Positions 11,385 to 21,071 of a DNA stretch of 64,000 nt are shown here, piece by piece; position 1 is the first letter of the stretch, and each line of letters begins with the position of its first letter. The DNA comes from Brachypterus glaber (taxonomy: Eukaryota > Arthropoda > Insecta > Coleoptera > Kateretidae): positions 37,228,774-37,292,773 of the forward strand of contig OY294049.1 of the NCBI GenBank assembly GCA_958510825.1, read 5' to 3'. Made by a program: the position numbers and the translations under genes. A model generated the notes under the pieces. That model was given only the letters and a program-made list of their open reading frames with translations, made no database searches and was not told where the DNA came from.

Positions 11385-11626
11385 TATAATATAGTTCTTC
11401 ATTATGGGGTTTCTATAGATCATAGAACCTTATCATTTTAACCCAGTGATAAAATGCCTAAAAGAAAATAATAGTACCTGAAACAAAAATATACATAAAA
11501 AAATATACATAAAAAAATATATGTGTGTCAAATAAGAACACAAACAACACAATAGAGTATATAATAAATATAGTTCTTCATTATGGGGTTTCTTTAGAAC
11601 ATAGAACCTTATCATTTTAACCCAGT
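11385..11626 (+). repeat. ~180-bp tandem repeat, left part
   Basis: ATATAGTTCTTCATTATGGGG...CATAGAACCTTATCATTTTAACCCAGT occurs at about 11390-11445 and again at about 11570-11626. The first unit continues GATAAAATGCCTAAAAG, giving the uninterrupted form of the site into which the 11627-13409 palindrome inserted in the second unit. Confidence 0.85.
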
Positions 11627-13409
11627 CACGGTGCGGCGGTTTAAATCAACTTCAAATTACCCCATTTTTGTTTCTATACGACGATTCTATGAGACGTTGG
11701 TATGATTTTAACCAAAAATAAAAAAAAATCTATCGAGCACATTTTTTTTTATTAAGCAAAAACCCCGTATGTTGGACACTTACCTTGTATTTGACTATTC
11801 ACTAAATATTTACCCAAACTATTAAAATTTTTTTTTGTTTTATTTTGTTCAATATACGTGAACTGCAAAATAATTTTCATAAAAAAAATAATTAATAATA
11901 AAAAACCCCTTATAACGGATGATACAAGAAGTATTGCCTACGAATTATCTCCGTAACTATAAAAGATAACAGATAACTTTTTGAAATTTACAGCTTGTAT
12001 GAACCGTAAATACCCCCATTTTAACATGCTCATTATAAAAAAATCATTTCCTGTCTTAGCGGAAGTGATACCAACTTTTGATTTTTAAATGGAACCCTAT
12101 ATATTTGCTTACATTTATAGATGCGTATTTAAATTATCTTTTTATTAACATATCACAAGTCGATATTTGCATTAAAGATGTCGCCACAGGATCCATTTTT
12201 CATAAACACAACATGGCGGTCCGATGACGTCCATATTGGAATATTTCTGAAACTTAACATTTTAAATCTTTTAATAGTAGGCTAAAAATTTACTGTTGAT
12301 CTGAAACTGATTTCCTTTTGTTTTTATGGATATGGCGCTATTTTGAAGTTTTTTTTTTTCAAATCACCAACTTAAACGCCATTTTGTGCTAAATTTTTTA
12401 AAGGAAACGACCTTTTTTTGATTTCGCTAAATTAAAAACTCAGGTATACTCTACAAGAAAAAAGTACAAACACCCTAATAGGGTTGGAAATTGTTTGGGA
12501 AAATGGCCATATTCCGTTGGGAGCTTATTAAATCCCAAGGGAATATGGACATTTTCCCCGAAAAGGGCCAACGCTATTAGAGTATTTCTACGTTTTTCTT
12601 CAGTATACCTGAGTTTTTGATCTAGTGAAATCAATAATAGGTCGATTCATTTAAAAAATTAGCACAAAATGGCGTTAAAGTTGATGATTAAAAAAATTAA
12701 CATAACGCCATTTTCAAAAAAAAAAAACATAAGACAATCAGTTTCAGATAAACAGTAAATTTTTAACCTACTATTAAAAGATTTGAAATGAAAAGTTTCA
12801 GAAATATTCCAATATGGAAGTCATAGGACCGCCATGTTGTTTTAATGTAAAATGTCTCCTGTGGCGCCATATTTAACACCAATATTGAGAATGAAAATAG
12901 AATTTAAATACGAATCTAAATATGTAAGTAAATGTAAAGGGTTCCATTTAAAAATTAAAGTTGGTATCACTTCCGCTTAGACTGGAAGTGATATTTTTAT
13001 AATGACCATGCTAAAATGGGGGTAATTACGGTTCATACAAGTTCTGTAAATTTCAAAAAGTTATCTTTTATAGTTACGGAGATAATTCGTAGGCAATACT
13101 TCTTGTGTCACCCAGTATAAGGGGTTTTTTATTATAAATTTAATTTTTTTATGACGAATATTTTGCAGTTCCGTATATTAAACAAAACGAAACAAAAAAA
13201 TAATAATAATTTGAGTAAATATTTAGTGAAAAGTCATATACAAGGTAAGTGTCCAACATACGGGGTTTTTGTTTAATAAAAAAAATGTGCTCGATAGATT
13301 TTTTTTTTATTTTTGGTTAAAATCATCCTAAAGTATCATAGAATCGACGTATAGAAACATAAATGGGGTAATTTGAAGTTGATTTAAACTGTCGCACCAC
13401 CGCACCGTG
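11627..13409. mobile_element. 1.78 kb foldback element (near-perfect palindrome)
   Basis: The left half returns as reverse complement in the right half almost end to end. Examples are GTTGGACACTTACCTTG (left) against CAAGGTAAGTGTCCAAC (right), and CGGAAGTGATACCAAC against GTTGGTATCACTTCCG. The centre is near 12520, so arms are about 880 bp. Ends are CACGGTGCGG...CCGCACCGTG. CAGT flanks both sides (11623-11626, 13410-13413), and the neighbouring repeat unit shows the unfilled site ACCCAGTGATAAAATGC, so a 4-bp TSD is well supported. There is no transposase frame. A 4-bp TSD with CAC ends is compatible with a CMC/Chapaev-type mobiliser, which is inference only. Confidence 0.9.
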
Positions 13410-13560
13410 CAGTGATATAATGCATAAAAGAAAATAATAGTACCTGAAAGAAATAAAAAATAATACCTGAAAAAATATATATAAAAAAATACATGTGTGT
13501 AAAATAACACAAACAACACATTAATAAGAACAATGTTCTTTTTTGATTAAACTGTAAAAA
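13410..13560 (+). repeat. ~180-bp tandem repeat, right part
   Basis: Resumes the unit interrupted by the palindrome: CAGTGATATAATGCATAAAAG, then AAAATAATAGTACCTGAAA and ATACATGTGTGT, matching 11442-11560 in order. Confidence 0.8.
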
Positions 13561-13575
13561 AATATTCATAACACC

Positions 13576-13793
13576 GAGGTGACTTCTGACGGGGTAGGAT
13601 GACTTCGGACACTTTTTCTCAAAATCTTCTGAACCAAAGCACGTGTGTAAAAGTTGTGGGGTTATGTGCACAAGTTGTGGGGTTCATTTCCACAACTTTT
13701 ACACACAAACGCACAACTTTTACACACGTGCTTTGGTTCAGAAGATTTTGCGAAAAAATGTCCGAAGTCACCTACTCCGTCCGAAGTCACCTC
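13576..13793. mobile_element. ~218-bp foldback MITE
   Basis: Ends are GAGGTGACTTCTGACGG and CCGTCCGAAGTCACCTC. Long arms include CTTCTGAACCAAAGCACG against CGTGCTTTGGTTCAGAAG. The middle repeats ACAACTTTTACACAC, and the whole can fold into one hairpin. The three overlapping short frames across it are palindrome by-products. Confidence 0.88.
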
Positions 13794-14001
13794 AGTTGAT
13801 GGTACCTGTAAAAAATATTATTATATTAGGCTCTATACTCTTGGCGGTTTTAGATTCCAAACTATTTTGCTTTTGTGCCTTATATTAACTGTGTCTTTGG
13901 GCACAACTCTTCTATAAGCACTACTTCTACTTCCGTTGATTGCAGTTAAAAACAAACTCACATAGATCTTGCCTATATCCTATAACATATTAGTGTTAAT
14001 T

Positions 14002-14882
14002 ACCTATAGTCCAGTCAAATAATAAATTTAAATTGCAATAAATGTACACGGGCTGATATTTTAAAGGGTAGTAGTGGATGGTAACAGAACACATCTGTTA
14101 GTTTTTTACTGGATGATTTGCGTAACGGTGTCGGATATCTTGAATTTTAGGGGTGAGTTGCTTAATATCTAGCGATAAAAATGCATATAACCAATTTTGT
14201 TAAGGATGAAATTTCCAACAATTTTTATTGGGATCATTTTTTTAATATATTAATAACAATGGTTAATTTAAAAATAGTCATGTTGGAGGTGTAATTGGTT
14301 TTTTCCATTTTTCAGCCAAATTATTCATCGGACGATATGAGCAAACTTGTAGCTCTCGAAATTCTCTTTAAGTTTCATATACTATTAATTTTCATAGGTA
14401 CTTTGGTACGGTTACAGAGGGCGCAACCGCCCACTGTAACCGTAACAAAATACTTATGAAAAAGCATAACATATAATACTTCAAGAGCTACAAGTTTGCT
14501 CATAACCACTTTTATCCTTCGATGAATAATTTGGCTGAAAAATCGAAAAAAAACAATTTCACCTCCAACATGGCCATTTTTAAATATTTATAACTCGATT
14601 GTTATTAATATAATAAAAAAAATATTTAAACAAAAATTATTGTAAATTTTCTATTTAACAAAATTAGTTATATGCATTTTTATCGTAAGATGCATATTTA
14701 GCGAGATAACCGCACTCACCCCTAAAATTTAAGATAGCGGACATCCCTTACGCAAATCACCCGGTGAAAAACTAACAGGAGTGTTCTGCTACTATGCACT
14801 ACTACCCATTAAAGTATCAGCCCATGTAAATTTATTGCAATTTAACATAGGAATTTTTCGTTATTTGACTGGACTACTAGGT
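14002..14882. mobile_element. ~0.88 kb foldback element
   Basis: Reverse-complement pairs run from the ends (ACCTATAGTCCAGTCAAAT at 14002 against ATTTGACTGGACTACTAGGT ending 14882) through AATTGCAATAAAT, GGGCTGATA, AGGGTAGTAG, GATTTGCGTAA, AATTTTAGGGGTGAG and CATGTTGGAGGTG, to the centre near 14425 (ACGGTTACAG/CTGTAACCGT). No coding frame. TSD not resolved. Confidence 0.88.
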
Positions 14883-15402
14883 TTTCTTACCTGTACTGTC
14901 TCTGTTTATATGACTGACTTCTTATGTAGTTCTGTAACAAAAAGATTTAGTTTAAAAAAATTACCTCAAAATAACCGAGATCAAAGTTAAATAACAGTTT
15001 GAATAAAATAACTTAATAAGTTATTATTACGTTTTTGGACGTTAAATCAGCATCAGACTGGCGGCTGTAGGACATAACGAGTTCTCGGATGGGATTTTTT
15101 TTTTGATAAAAATTGGGCTTAATATTAGTCGCATAACAAAAATTCGTTTTTATATTTTATTTTTTTAAGTACTTTTTCGAAAAAGAGTAATATGAAACTA
15201 ATCCGTATTTAATATAAGAGTTTAACAGCGGCCATATTTAAAAGTTCACAAAAAATGTATTAGGTGGACTCCGTGAGCTATAGAAATCTATTATATGCCG
15301 CAATTATACATGAGACTGATAGAATTCTATAGTGCACGGATCCGCCAGTCATCTCGTAAAAAAATTAATTTAAAAATAAACTTTTAAATATACGCCGTTA
15401 AA
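14883..15402. other. AT-rich spacer between foldbacks
   Basis: Nothing recognised. CTATAGAAATCTATTATATG and TGATAGAATTCTATAG near 15277-15333 are loosely inverted, possibly an eroded small foldback. Confidence 0.45.
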
Positions 15403-15546
15403 GGCTTAGTTTACACCATGGGTACTATATTTTAAGTCCAGGTACTTTTTATCTACCTATCTCTGTTTACAAAATGCTATAAACAGAGATAGGTAGACAA
15501 AAAGTACCTGGACTTAAAATATAGAACCCATGGTGTAAACTAAGCC
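15403..15546. mobile_element. 144-bp perfect-looking foldback
   Basis: GGCTTAGTTTACACCATGGG at the left edge matches CCCATGGTGTAAACTAAGCC at the right. Pairing continues through AAGTCCAGGTACTTTTT and ACCTATCTCTGTTTA to a loop near 15472. Arms are ~68 bp. Confidence 0.92.
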
Positions 15547-15570
15547 AAAGTCCACATAATAGTGCACTTT

Positions 15571-15809
15571 GGGAACGTTTAAGTATTACGTAACACAAAT
15601 TGTACCAAAATTCATACACTTCATACCCCGGTTCTCGCGTTATGTAAGGCAGTAGAGATTTCATATTTTGGCTATCCCCCTAACACACCCCCTATTTGGG
15701 GGGGGGTAGCCAAAATATGAAATCTCTATAACGTATAATAACGCGAGAACCGGGGTATGAAGCGTATGAATTTTGTTACAATTTGCGTTACGTAATACTT
15801 GAACGTTCC
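15571..15809. mobile_element. MITE family C, copy 1 (GGGAACGTT...ACGTAA ends)
   Basis: The arms GGGAACGTTTAAGTATTACG and CGTAATACTTGAACGTTCC enclose further paired blocks (TTCATACCCCGGTTCTCGCG, GAGATTTCATATTTTGGC) down to a C-run/G-run centre. The frame at 15467-15664 on the minus strand is a by-product. The right half is shared with a diverged segment at 39700-39805. Confidence 0.9.
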
Positions 15810-15935
15810 TTTTATAATAAATACTATATTCAAAAATATTTCAAAAAGTAACTGTTTTATTTATTCACAAGTCCACAATTAAACCCCAAAAAAAAATAAA
15901 TAAGATTTAATAATAATAAAAATTCTAATCCAAAA
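15810..15935. other. AT-rich spacer
   Basis: No recognised content; separates MITE family C copy 1 from family D. Confidence 0.5.
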
Positions 15936-16352
15936 TAACACAGCCACACAAAAAAAAGGTCCGGATTTTTTTTTGGAGACCATTTTATTCCTATGTATTT
16001 TGAGGCACCTCATCCAATTAGTTTTGGAGATAACCTCAAAAAATCTTATTTTCGAGTAAAACGAGCATAAGGGAACGTTCAAGTATTACGTACGCTCCTA
16101 GGGGGGGGGGTCATTTTGGAGTGTTACGCCCATGTTAATGGTATATGATAATAGCGTTACAGGGGGGGGAGTCCAAAATGATCAAAATTTGCGTTACGTA
16201 ATACTTGAACGTTCCCTAACATTTTTTGAGTTTGTCTCCAAAACTAATCGGATGAGTTGCTATTTTGACCTCGGGTTCAGCTCCATAAAATACACGGTAA
16301 TACAGTGGTCTCCAAAAAAACACTTGACATTTTTTTTTGTGTGGCTGTGTAA
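15936..16352. mobile_element. MITE family D, copy 1 (ACACAGCCACAC ends), with nested MITE
   Basis: Ends read ACACAGCCACACAAAAAAA and TTTTTTGTGTGGCTGTGT, and arms contain TTTTTGGAGACCA, GTATTTTGAGGCACC, TAGTTTTGGAGATAACCTCA and their complements. The centre is split at 16071-16216 by a family C MITE. An uninterrupted relative lies at 36346-36650, so the order of events is clear: D inserted first, C later. Confidence 0.88.
16071..16216. mobile_element. MITE family C, copy 2, nested in family D
   Basis: 146 bp with ends GGGAACGTTCAAGTATTACG and CGTAATACTTGAACGTTCCC and a G-rich interior. TAA flanks both sides (16068-16070, 16217-16219), and the family D copy at 36346-36650 reads ACGAGTATAACG at the matching place, so a 3-bp TAA TSD is well supported. 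A TWA duplication fits PIF/Harbinger-type mobilisation (family knowledge; no transposase is present here). Confidence 0.9.
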
Positions 16353-16369
16353 TTAAAAATTGTTCAAAT

Positions 16370-18420
16370 TCGTTTTAAAATTACTTACATTTACTCGCGG
16401 TTTAAAAATTATTCCTAAATACACTATAGTATTTAAAAAAACACACACAAAACATACACTAATACTGTTTAGAACAAAAAACAAACAAAAACGATCCACT
16501 TTATTCGGCAGACTGTAATGAAATGACTAAAATATTTAGTTTACAAAGGCACTTGTTAAAAAATTACATAACATTATCATATGAGTCAGGAATATCGTTG
16601 CCGATTTTATTATAATAAACTTTAGAGAGTTTTGTGCAATGATACCGCTCAAAATGGAGGCCCACTTGGGCATGCTCAGCTGCAGCTTAATTTCGATATT
16701 TCAGCTGTCGTAAATTGCCCCTCCCCATTTAAAAATTTTCCGTTCCCCAAGTTACTCATAATTGCTCAAAGTTAAAAAATATTTGTCTTAATAACACTGG
16801 TCTACAAAAAAAAAAAAAAATCATCTTCAAAGACCAAAACCTATCATGCGTTAAGTATTTTTGTGTGCTGATGAATCCGAAAAAGTTTACTATTTTAGGC
16901 ACGTATAACCAATGTATAATAAAAACCGGGATTTACTCGAAATCTACGCGGTAGGAAGTTTTTTATATTGAAAATTCGGTTTCAGCACACAAAAATACTT
17001 AAGGCATGATAGGATTAGTCCTTGGAGAAGATTTTTTTTGTAGACCAGTGTAATCAAAATTACATACACTCGCGGTTGAAAAATTATTCCTAAGTAGTCC
17101 GACAAGCCATATATAGTTAGTGTAAAAACACAAAACATACACTAATAACGTTCAGAACTAAAAACACGGAACGATCCACTTCATTCGGCAGACTGTAATG
17201 AAATGAACAAGATTAAATTTAGAATGCCTTTTGTTAAAAAATTACATAACATTATCATATGAGTCAGAAATACCTTTGTTGATTTTATTATAATAAATGT
17301 TAGGAAGTTTTGTGCAATATTATCGCTCAAAATGGGGGCTCACTTGGGCAGATTAATTTTGAGATTTCAGCTGTCGTAACTAACACTGTTTAGAACTAAA
17401 AACACACAAAAAATCACGAAAGATCCACCTCATTCGGCAGACTGTAATGAAGTGACTAAATGATTTAATGTGAATGCCTTTTATTAAAAAATTACATTAC
17501 ATTATCATAAATACAGAAATACGTTTGCCAAATCTATTTTTTTTCGAGCGTTTTAAGTTCTTTATTGTTAGTGGCACCTCCCCAACCCAACTTGGGCCGC
17601 CCGAGCATCTGGGGCCCACAAAGATTAAATTAAACTGAATTAAATTTAAAAGTAGTTCAAATTATCTATTTTTTTTATTTATAAGTCAATCCAATATAAG
17701 ACAAAATAATTTTAAGTGTCCCACCTTTTTCCGAGAGAAGTGTATGATCAAGAAGAATATAAACCTTATTTGTCAACAAGATTAGCTTCTAGAGGGGAAC
17801 AAACAAACAGACTGCCCCAAAGATTTATACATCACTTTTACCACAATAGCACCAAGCTAAATTTTCTATTTATTTTATATAAAAGTCCATAATTAGTCCA
17901 CCGAAAATAAAATTTAATAAAAATAAAAAATTTAAACCAAAACAATGGAAATGGTTAATGGTTTTTGTTTAAAAATTGTACAAAATCATTTAAAAGTTGC
18001 TCATATTTGCTGAAAAATGTTTATCTTAATAATCAAAATTACTTACATATATTCGTGGTTGAAAAGCGATTCATAATAGTCCGATATAGTGTAAAAACAA
18101 AAAACGTACATTAACACTGTTTAGAACTAAAAACACACAAAAAATTACGAAAGATCCACCTCATTCGGCAGACTGTAATGAAATGACTAAAAGATTTAAT
18201 GTGAATGCCATTTATTAAAAAATTACATAACATTATCATAAATACAGAAATACGGTTGCCAAATCTATTTTTTTTCGAGCGTTTTAAGTTCTTTATTGTT
18301 AGTGGCACCTTCCCAAAATGGGGGCCCACTTGGGCAGATTAATTTTGAAATTTCAGCTGTCGTAACCCCCTCCCCTCCCCCATTTTGGGGAGGTGCCCCC
18401 AAAATTTCCCGCGCCCCAAA
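16370..18420 (+). repeat. Tandem array, four irregular units
   Basis: The unit marker GATCCACnTnATTCGGCAGA and its followers (CTGTAATGAAATGA, AAAAAATTACATAACATTATCAT, TTTTGTGCAAT, CCCACTTGGGC, TTTCAGCTGTCGTAA) start at about 16494, 17174, 17425 and 18151. Units 1 and 4 are longest and unit 3 is shortened. Lengths differ because of an inserted MITE (16795-17050) and deletions. Confidence 0.88.
16795..17050. mobile_element. 256-bp MITE (CACTGGTCTAC ends) inside the array
   Basis: Ends CACTGGTCTACAAAAAAAA and TTTTTTTTGTAGACCAGTG. Arms include ACCTATCATGCGTTAAG and AATACTTAAGGCATGATAGG. TAA duplicated on both sides (16792-16794, 17051-17053). The fourth array unit keeps the empty site TCTTAATAATCAAAATTAC (18013-18031), which proves both the boundaries and the 3-bp TSD. 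Confidence 0.92.
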
Positions 18421-18509
18421 GACTTATACAGAACTTTTACCACTATAGCACCACCCTGCTGAAAATGACGGGTCTGGGCGGGTATAAATGGTGCATAAAC
18501 CCCAGGGCG

Positions 18510-18915
18510 TAGATGAGGGGGGTAATGGGGTAATTACCCCCCCCCCCATAGGCGTGGGCGCCAATTTTGTTTGCAGGGCGCCAAGTTTGGTAGAAACAGT
18601 CAGGGACACAGTTTTTTTTCTGGTATTTTTTTGGGCGCCAAGTTTGTTAGAAACCGTCAAGGACAACGCTTTTGTCTTATTTTTTTGGGTGCCGTCATTT
18701 TTTTTTGTGGTGGCGCCACGTTTGGTAAAAACCGTCAGGGACAACGCTTTTTTTCTTGTGGTATTTTTTGGGGGGCATTTTTTTTGTAGGCGCACAAAGT
18801 TTTATTTATTATTTTAGGGTGTTTTTTCTTTTGCTAGAGGTGCCAAATTTGAGGCTTGAAAGGCCGGCCCTGGGTATTACCCTCCCATAGAAAAAAAGAT
18901 CTACGCCCTTGTTTG
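18510..18915 (+). repeat. Dispersed family B, copy 2
   Basis: Same plan as 8080-8425: GGTAATGGGGTAATTACCCCC, several GGGCGCC..GTTTGGTAGAAAC.GTCAGGGACA subunits, GTGTTTTTTCTTTTGCTAG, GCTTGAAAGGCCGGCCC. Overlapping frames on both strands are products of the subrepeat. The left flank 18426-18509 (TAGCACCACCCTG...GGGTATAAATGGTGC) is not in copy 1. Confidence 0.85.
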
Positions 18916-19064
18916 AATTTAAACATCTAGGTTTCTAAAAAATTAGTACTTTATTTTTAAATAAAAACAGTTGCGAATAAAATAGTATACAGGTCTCCCG
19001 GAAAATGGTACTTTTCCTAGTTGTAATCTACTATTTCTCGCTCATAACATAAGATAGAAAGTTT
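18916..19064. other. AT-rich spacer
   Basis: Nothing recognised. Confidence 0.5.
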
Positions 19065-19340
19065 AATATATAGCCGAGTAAAAAAAGCACTTGAAGCGCA
19101 CTAAAATAGGTTTGCGTCGAGGTGCGTATGCTATTTTTCCTACGACCTAACACCTAAACATCGAAAAAACACAAAAATTGTCTTAAAATAAATTTTATTA
19201 ATTTGACGTTTTGTTTTTGATGTTCACTTGTCTTCTCACAGCAAATATGTAAAATCAGCTGACTGTCACTTTCCAACCGCTGCCATGGCAACGGGTGGAA
19301 AATAAGCACTAACTACTAACTAGGTAGCAGGAAAAAGTTA
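19065..19340. repeat. Palindrome-bearing repeat, family F copy 1
   Basis: Shares with 60600-60860 the block GTTTGCGTCGAGGTGCGTATGCTATTTTTCCTA, then AAAAACACAAAAATTGTCTTAAAAT, TTTGACGTTT, TGACTGTCACTTTCCAACCG and a hairpin (CCAACCGCTGCCATGGCAACGGGTGG, 19275-19300), then GCACTAACTA. The left palindrome half seen in the other copy is eroded here. Confidence 0.8.
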
Positions 19341-19639
19341 TGATTCAAAGTTTTGCCGATAAAAACAGGGTATTTTAAATACCTTGCATTTTATTTCTCT
19401 GCTTTTCTCTTTGACCGTTTATTCGCGGCAGACAAAGCCGCCGATTATTGCGAGCCAGTGGACCATTGTAATGCAAATGTTACCTCAATACACATCTTCA
19501 ATGCCACTTAATGACGCAATAAAACCCATAATCTCGGACGCGTGCCCGACCGTCATTAGGACAAACCTATTGAATTTCTCTTCCGTTTATTTTACGTAGT
19601 TTTACGATTTAGGTAAATAACAAGTCGTGAAGATATGTA

Positions 19640-20095
19640 AGATCCTAATAATTGAAAAAAAAAATCAAAAGAAGAACATTTTTTACCATTTTTTTTATTT
19701 CTTCCTTGCGAAAATATATTTTTTCAAAAAAACGAAAAAATTTTGAAATATTTTTTTTTCAAATAAAACAAAATGTTTTTTTGCGAAAAAACAAGCCCCC
19801 AAAAACTTTTTTTTTTGTTTTTGTGGGGATTGGTTTAAAAAAAATAGGGATCTTCCCCTTGTAAACTTGATTTTTCCTGATAATTGATAATCGATCGAAT
19901 TATTCGTTCTTGAGTATCGTGTTCACAAAAATCGTACCATCGGACGGACGGACGGACGGACAGACAGACGGAGATTTGAAGAAAAAAAAGGTTGCTTATT
20001 TTTTCATGAAACAAATTTATATCCAAGAATTTTTTGTCAAGGATGATTTTTAATTTTTTTTGAAGCGCAGGCGCTGTGAATAATATAAAAACGAA
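19640..20095 (+). repeat. Dispersed family A, copy 3
   Basis: Contains TTTTGTGGGGATTGGTTT, AATAGGGATCTTCCCCTTG, GAATTATTCGTTCTTGAGTA, TCGTACCATCGGACGG followed by a (GGAC)n/(AGAC) run, CCAAGAATTTTTTGTCA and the terminal AGCGCAGGCGCTGTGAATA. It is nearly identical to copy 1 across TCGTGTTCACAAAAATCGTACCATCGGAC. Confidence 0.85.
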
Positions 20096-20204
20096 TGAAT
20101 CTAACCATATTATACAATTTATATGTATAAGATTTTAGTAATGCATGACGACAAATACATTTTGAAAATAAGAACCAATCACTTTAATTAAATTTACAGC
20201 AATA

Positions 20205-20796
20205 CATACAGCCTGTTCCAGAACTCGCGTACCGAAATTTGAGGGTATATTAAAAACCCTCTGGAAAATATGAAAAATATTTCAAAAAAAATCCATCTTC
20301 GTTCAATTCAAAAATAAGAACGCTTTAAGTGGACCAATACTGTTGCTGATATAAATTACCATTAAAGGTTGAATTTGTAGCTATGGAAGCAAATTTAATT
20401 ATTGCAGGTACATATTCTGTAGGTTGACATAGTGATTAATGTGACATAAATATTTAATAATGACAAAAAACCACCGCCGGATGGAGTGACCCTATAAAAA
20501 TAGAATATTTGATAGACTGTCGGTTTTGTCAAAATATAATAACCTAAAAAGATTCTAAAGTTGAAAGTCTTAAACAATGCACGAGTCAACCATTAAAATG
20601 CAACCATAGTTACTAATAAGTAGGGAAAAACTAACTTTTAGGTAATTTAACATCAGCAACAGGATTGGTCAAATTAAATAGCTTCCTTTTTAATTAGTAT
20701 TGAAGATGGATTTTTTTTTTAATTTTTTCATATTTTCCAGAGGGTTTTTAATATACCCTCAAATTTCGGTACGCGAGTTCTGGAACAGGCTGTATG
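20205..20796. mobile_element. 592-bp TIR element, family E copy 1
   Basis: Left end CATACAGCCTGTTCCAGAAC and right end GTTCTGGAACAGGCTGTATG start long arms (GCGTACCGAAATTTGAGGGTATAT, CCCTCTGGAAAATATGAAAAA, TTTTTTTCCATCTTC...). The interior 20300-20700 keeps looser pairing. A second element at 41372-42109 shares the outer 33 bp but has a different interior. No coding frame. Confidence 0.88.
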
Positions 20797-20874
20797 CTGG
20801 TAACAGTTTTTCAGCGACAAATACATTTGTATTCATTCTTATTTCTCAATTTTTTGTCATGCCAAACACACTTT

Positions 20875-20988
20875 AAGGCCTATCCAGAAGCCGTGATTGG
20901 CTTACAAGATACATGGCGGCATATCAAGCCAATCACGGCATCGCATTGTAATGTATTACATTCTTACGCGAGCCTGTAGATATGCCTT
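20875..20988. mobile_element. MITE family G, copy 1
   Basis: 114 bp. Inner inverted repeat GCCGTGATTGGCTT/AAGCCAATCACGGC, outer AAGGC...GCCTT. It matches the family member at 41065-41213 in reverse orientation, including ACATGGCGGCA in the loop, but its left arm is shortened. Confidence 0.85.
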
Positions 20989-21071
20989 TAGCGGAAAGAA
21001 ATCCTACAACTATGTACTTTATACAATGGTTAAATAGAGCTTAAGCTTTGACATGCTGTCAAAATAAAAAT

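Noticed and set aside
13599..13917. Three plus-strand frames of 66-87 codons
   Set aside because: They lie on the arms of a foldback MITE and mirror each other.
18424..18817. Frames of 72-123 codons on both strands
   Set aside because: They follow the 60-70 bp subrepeats of dispersed family B.
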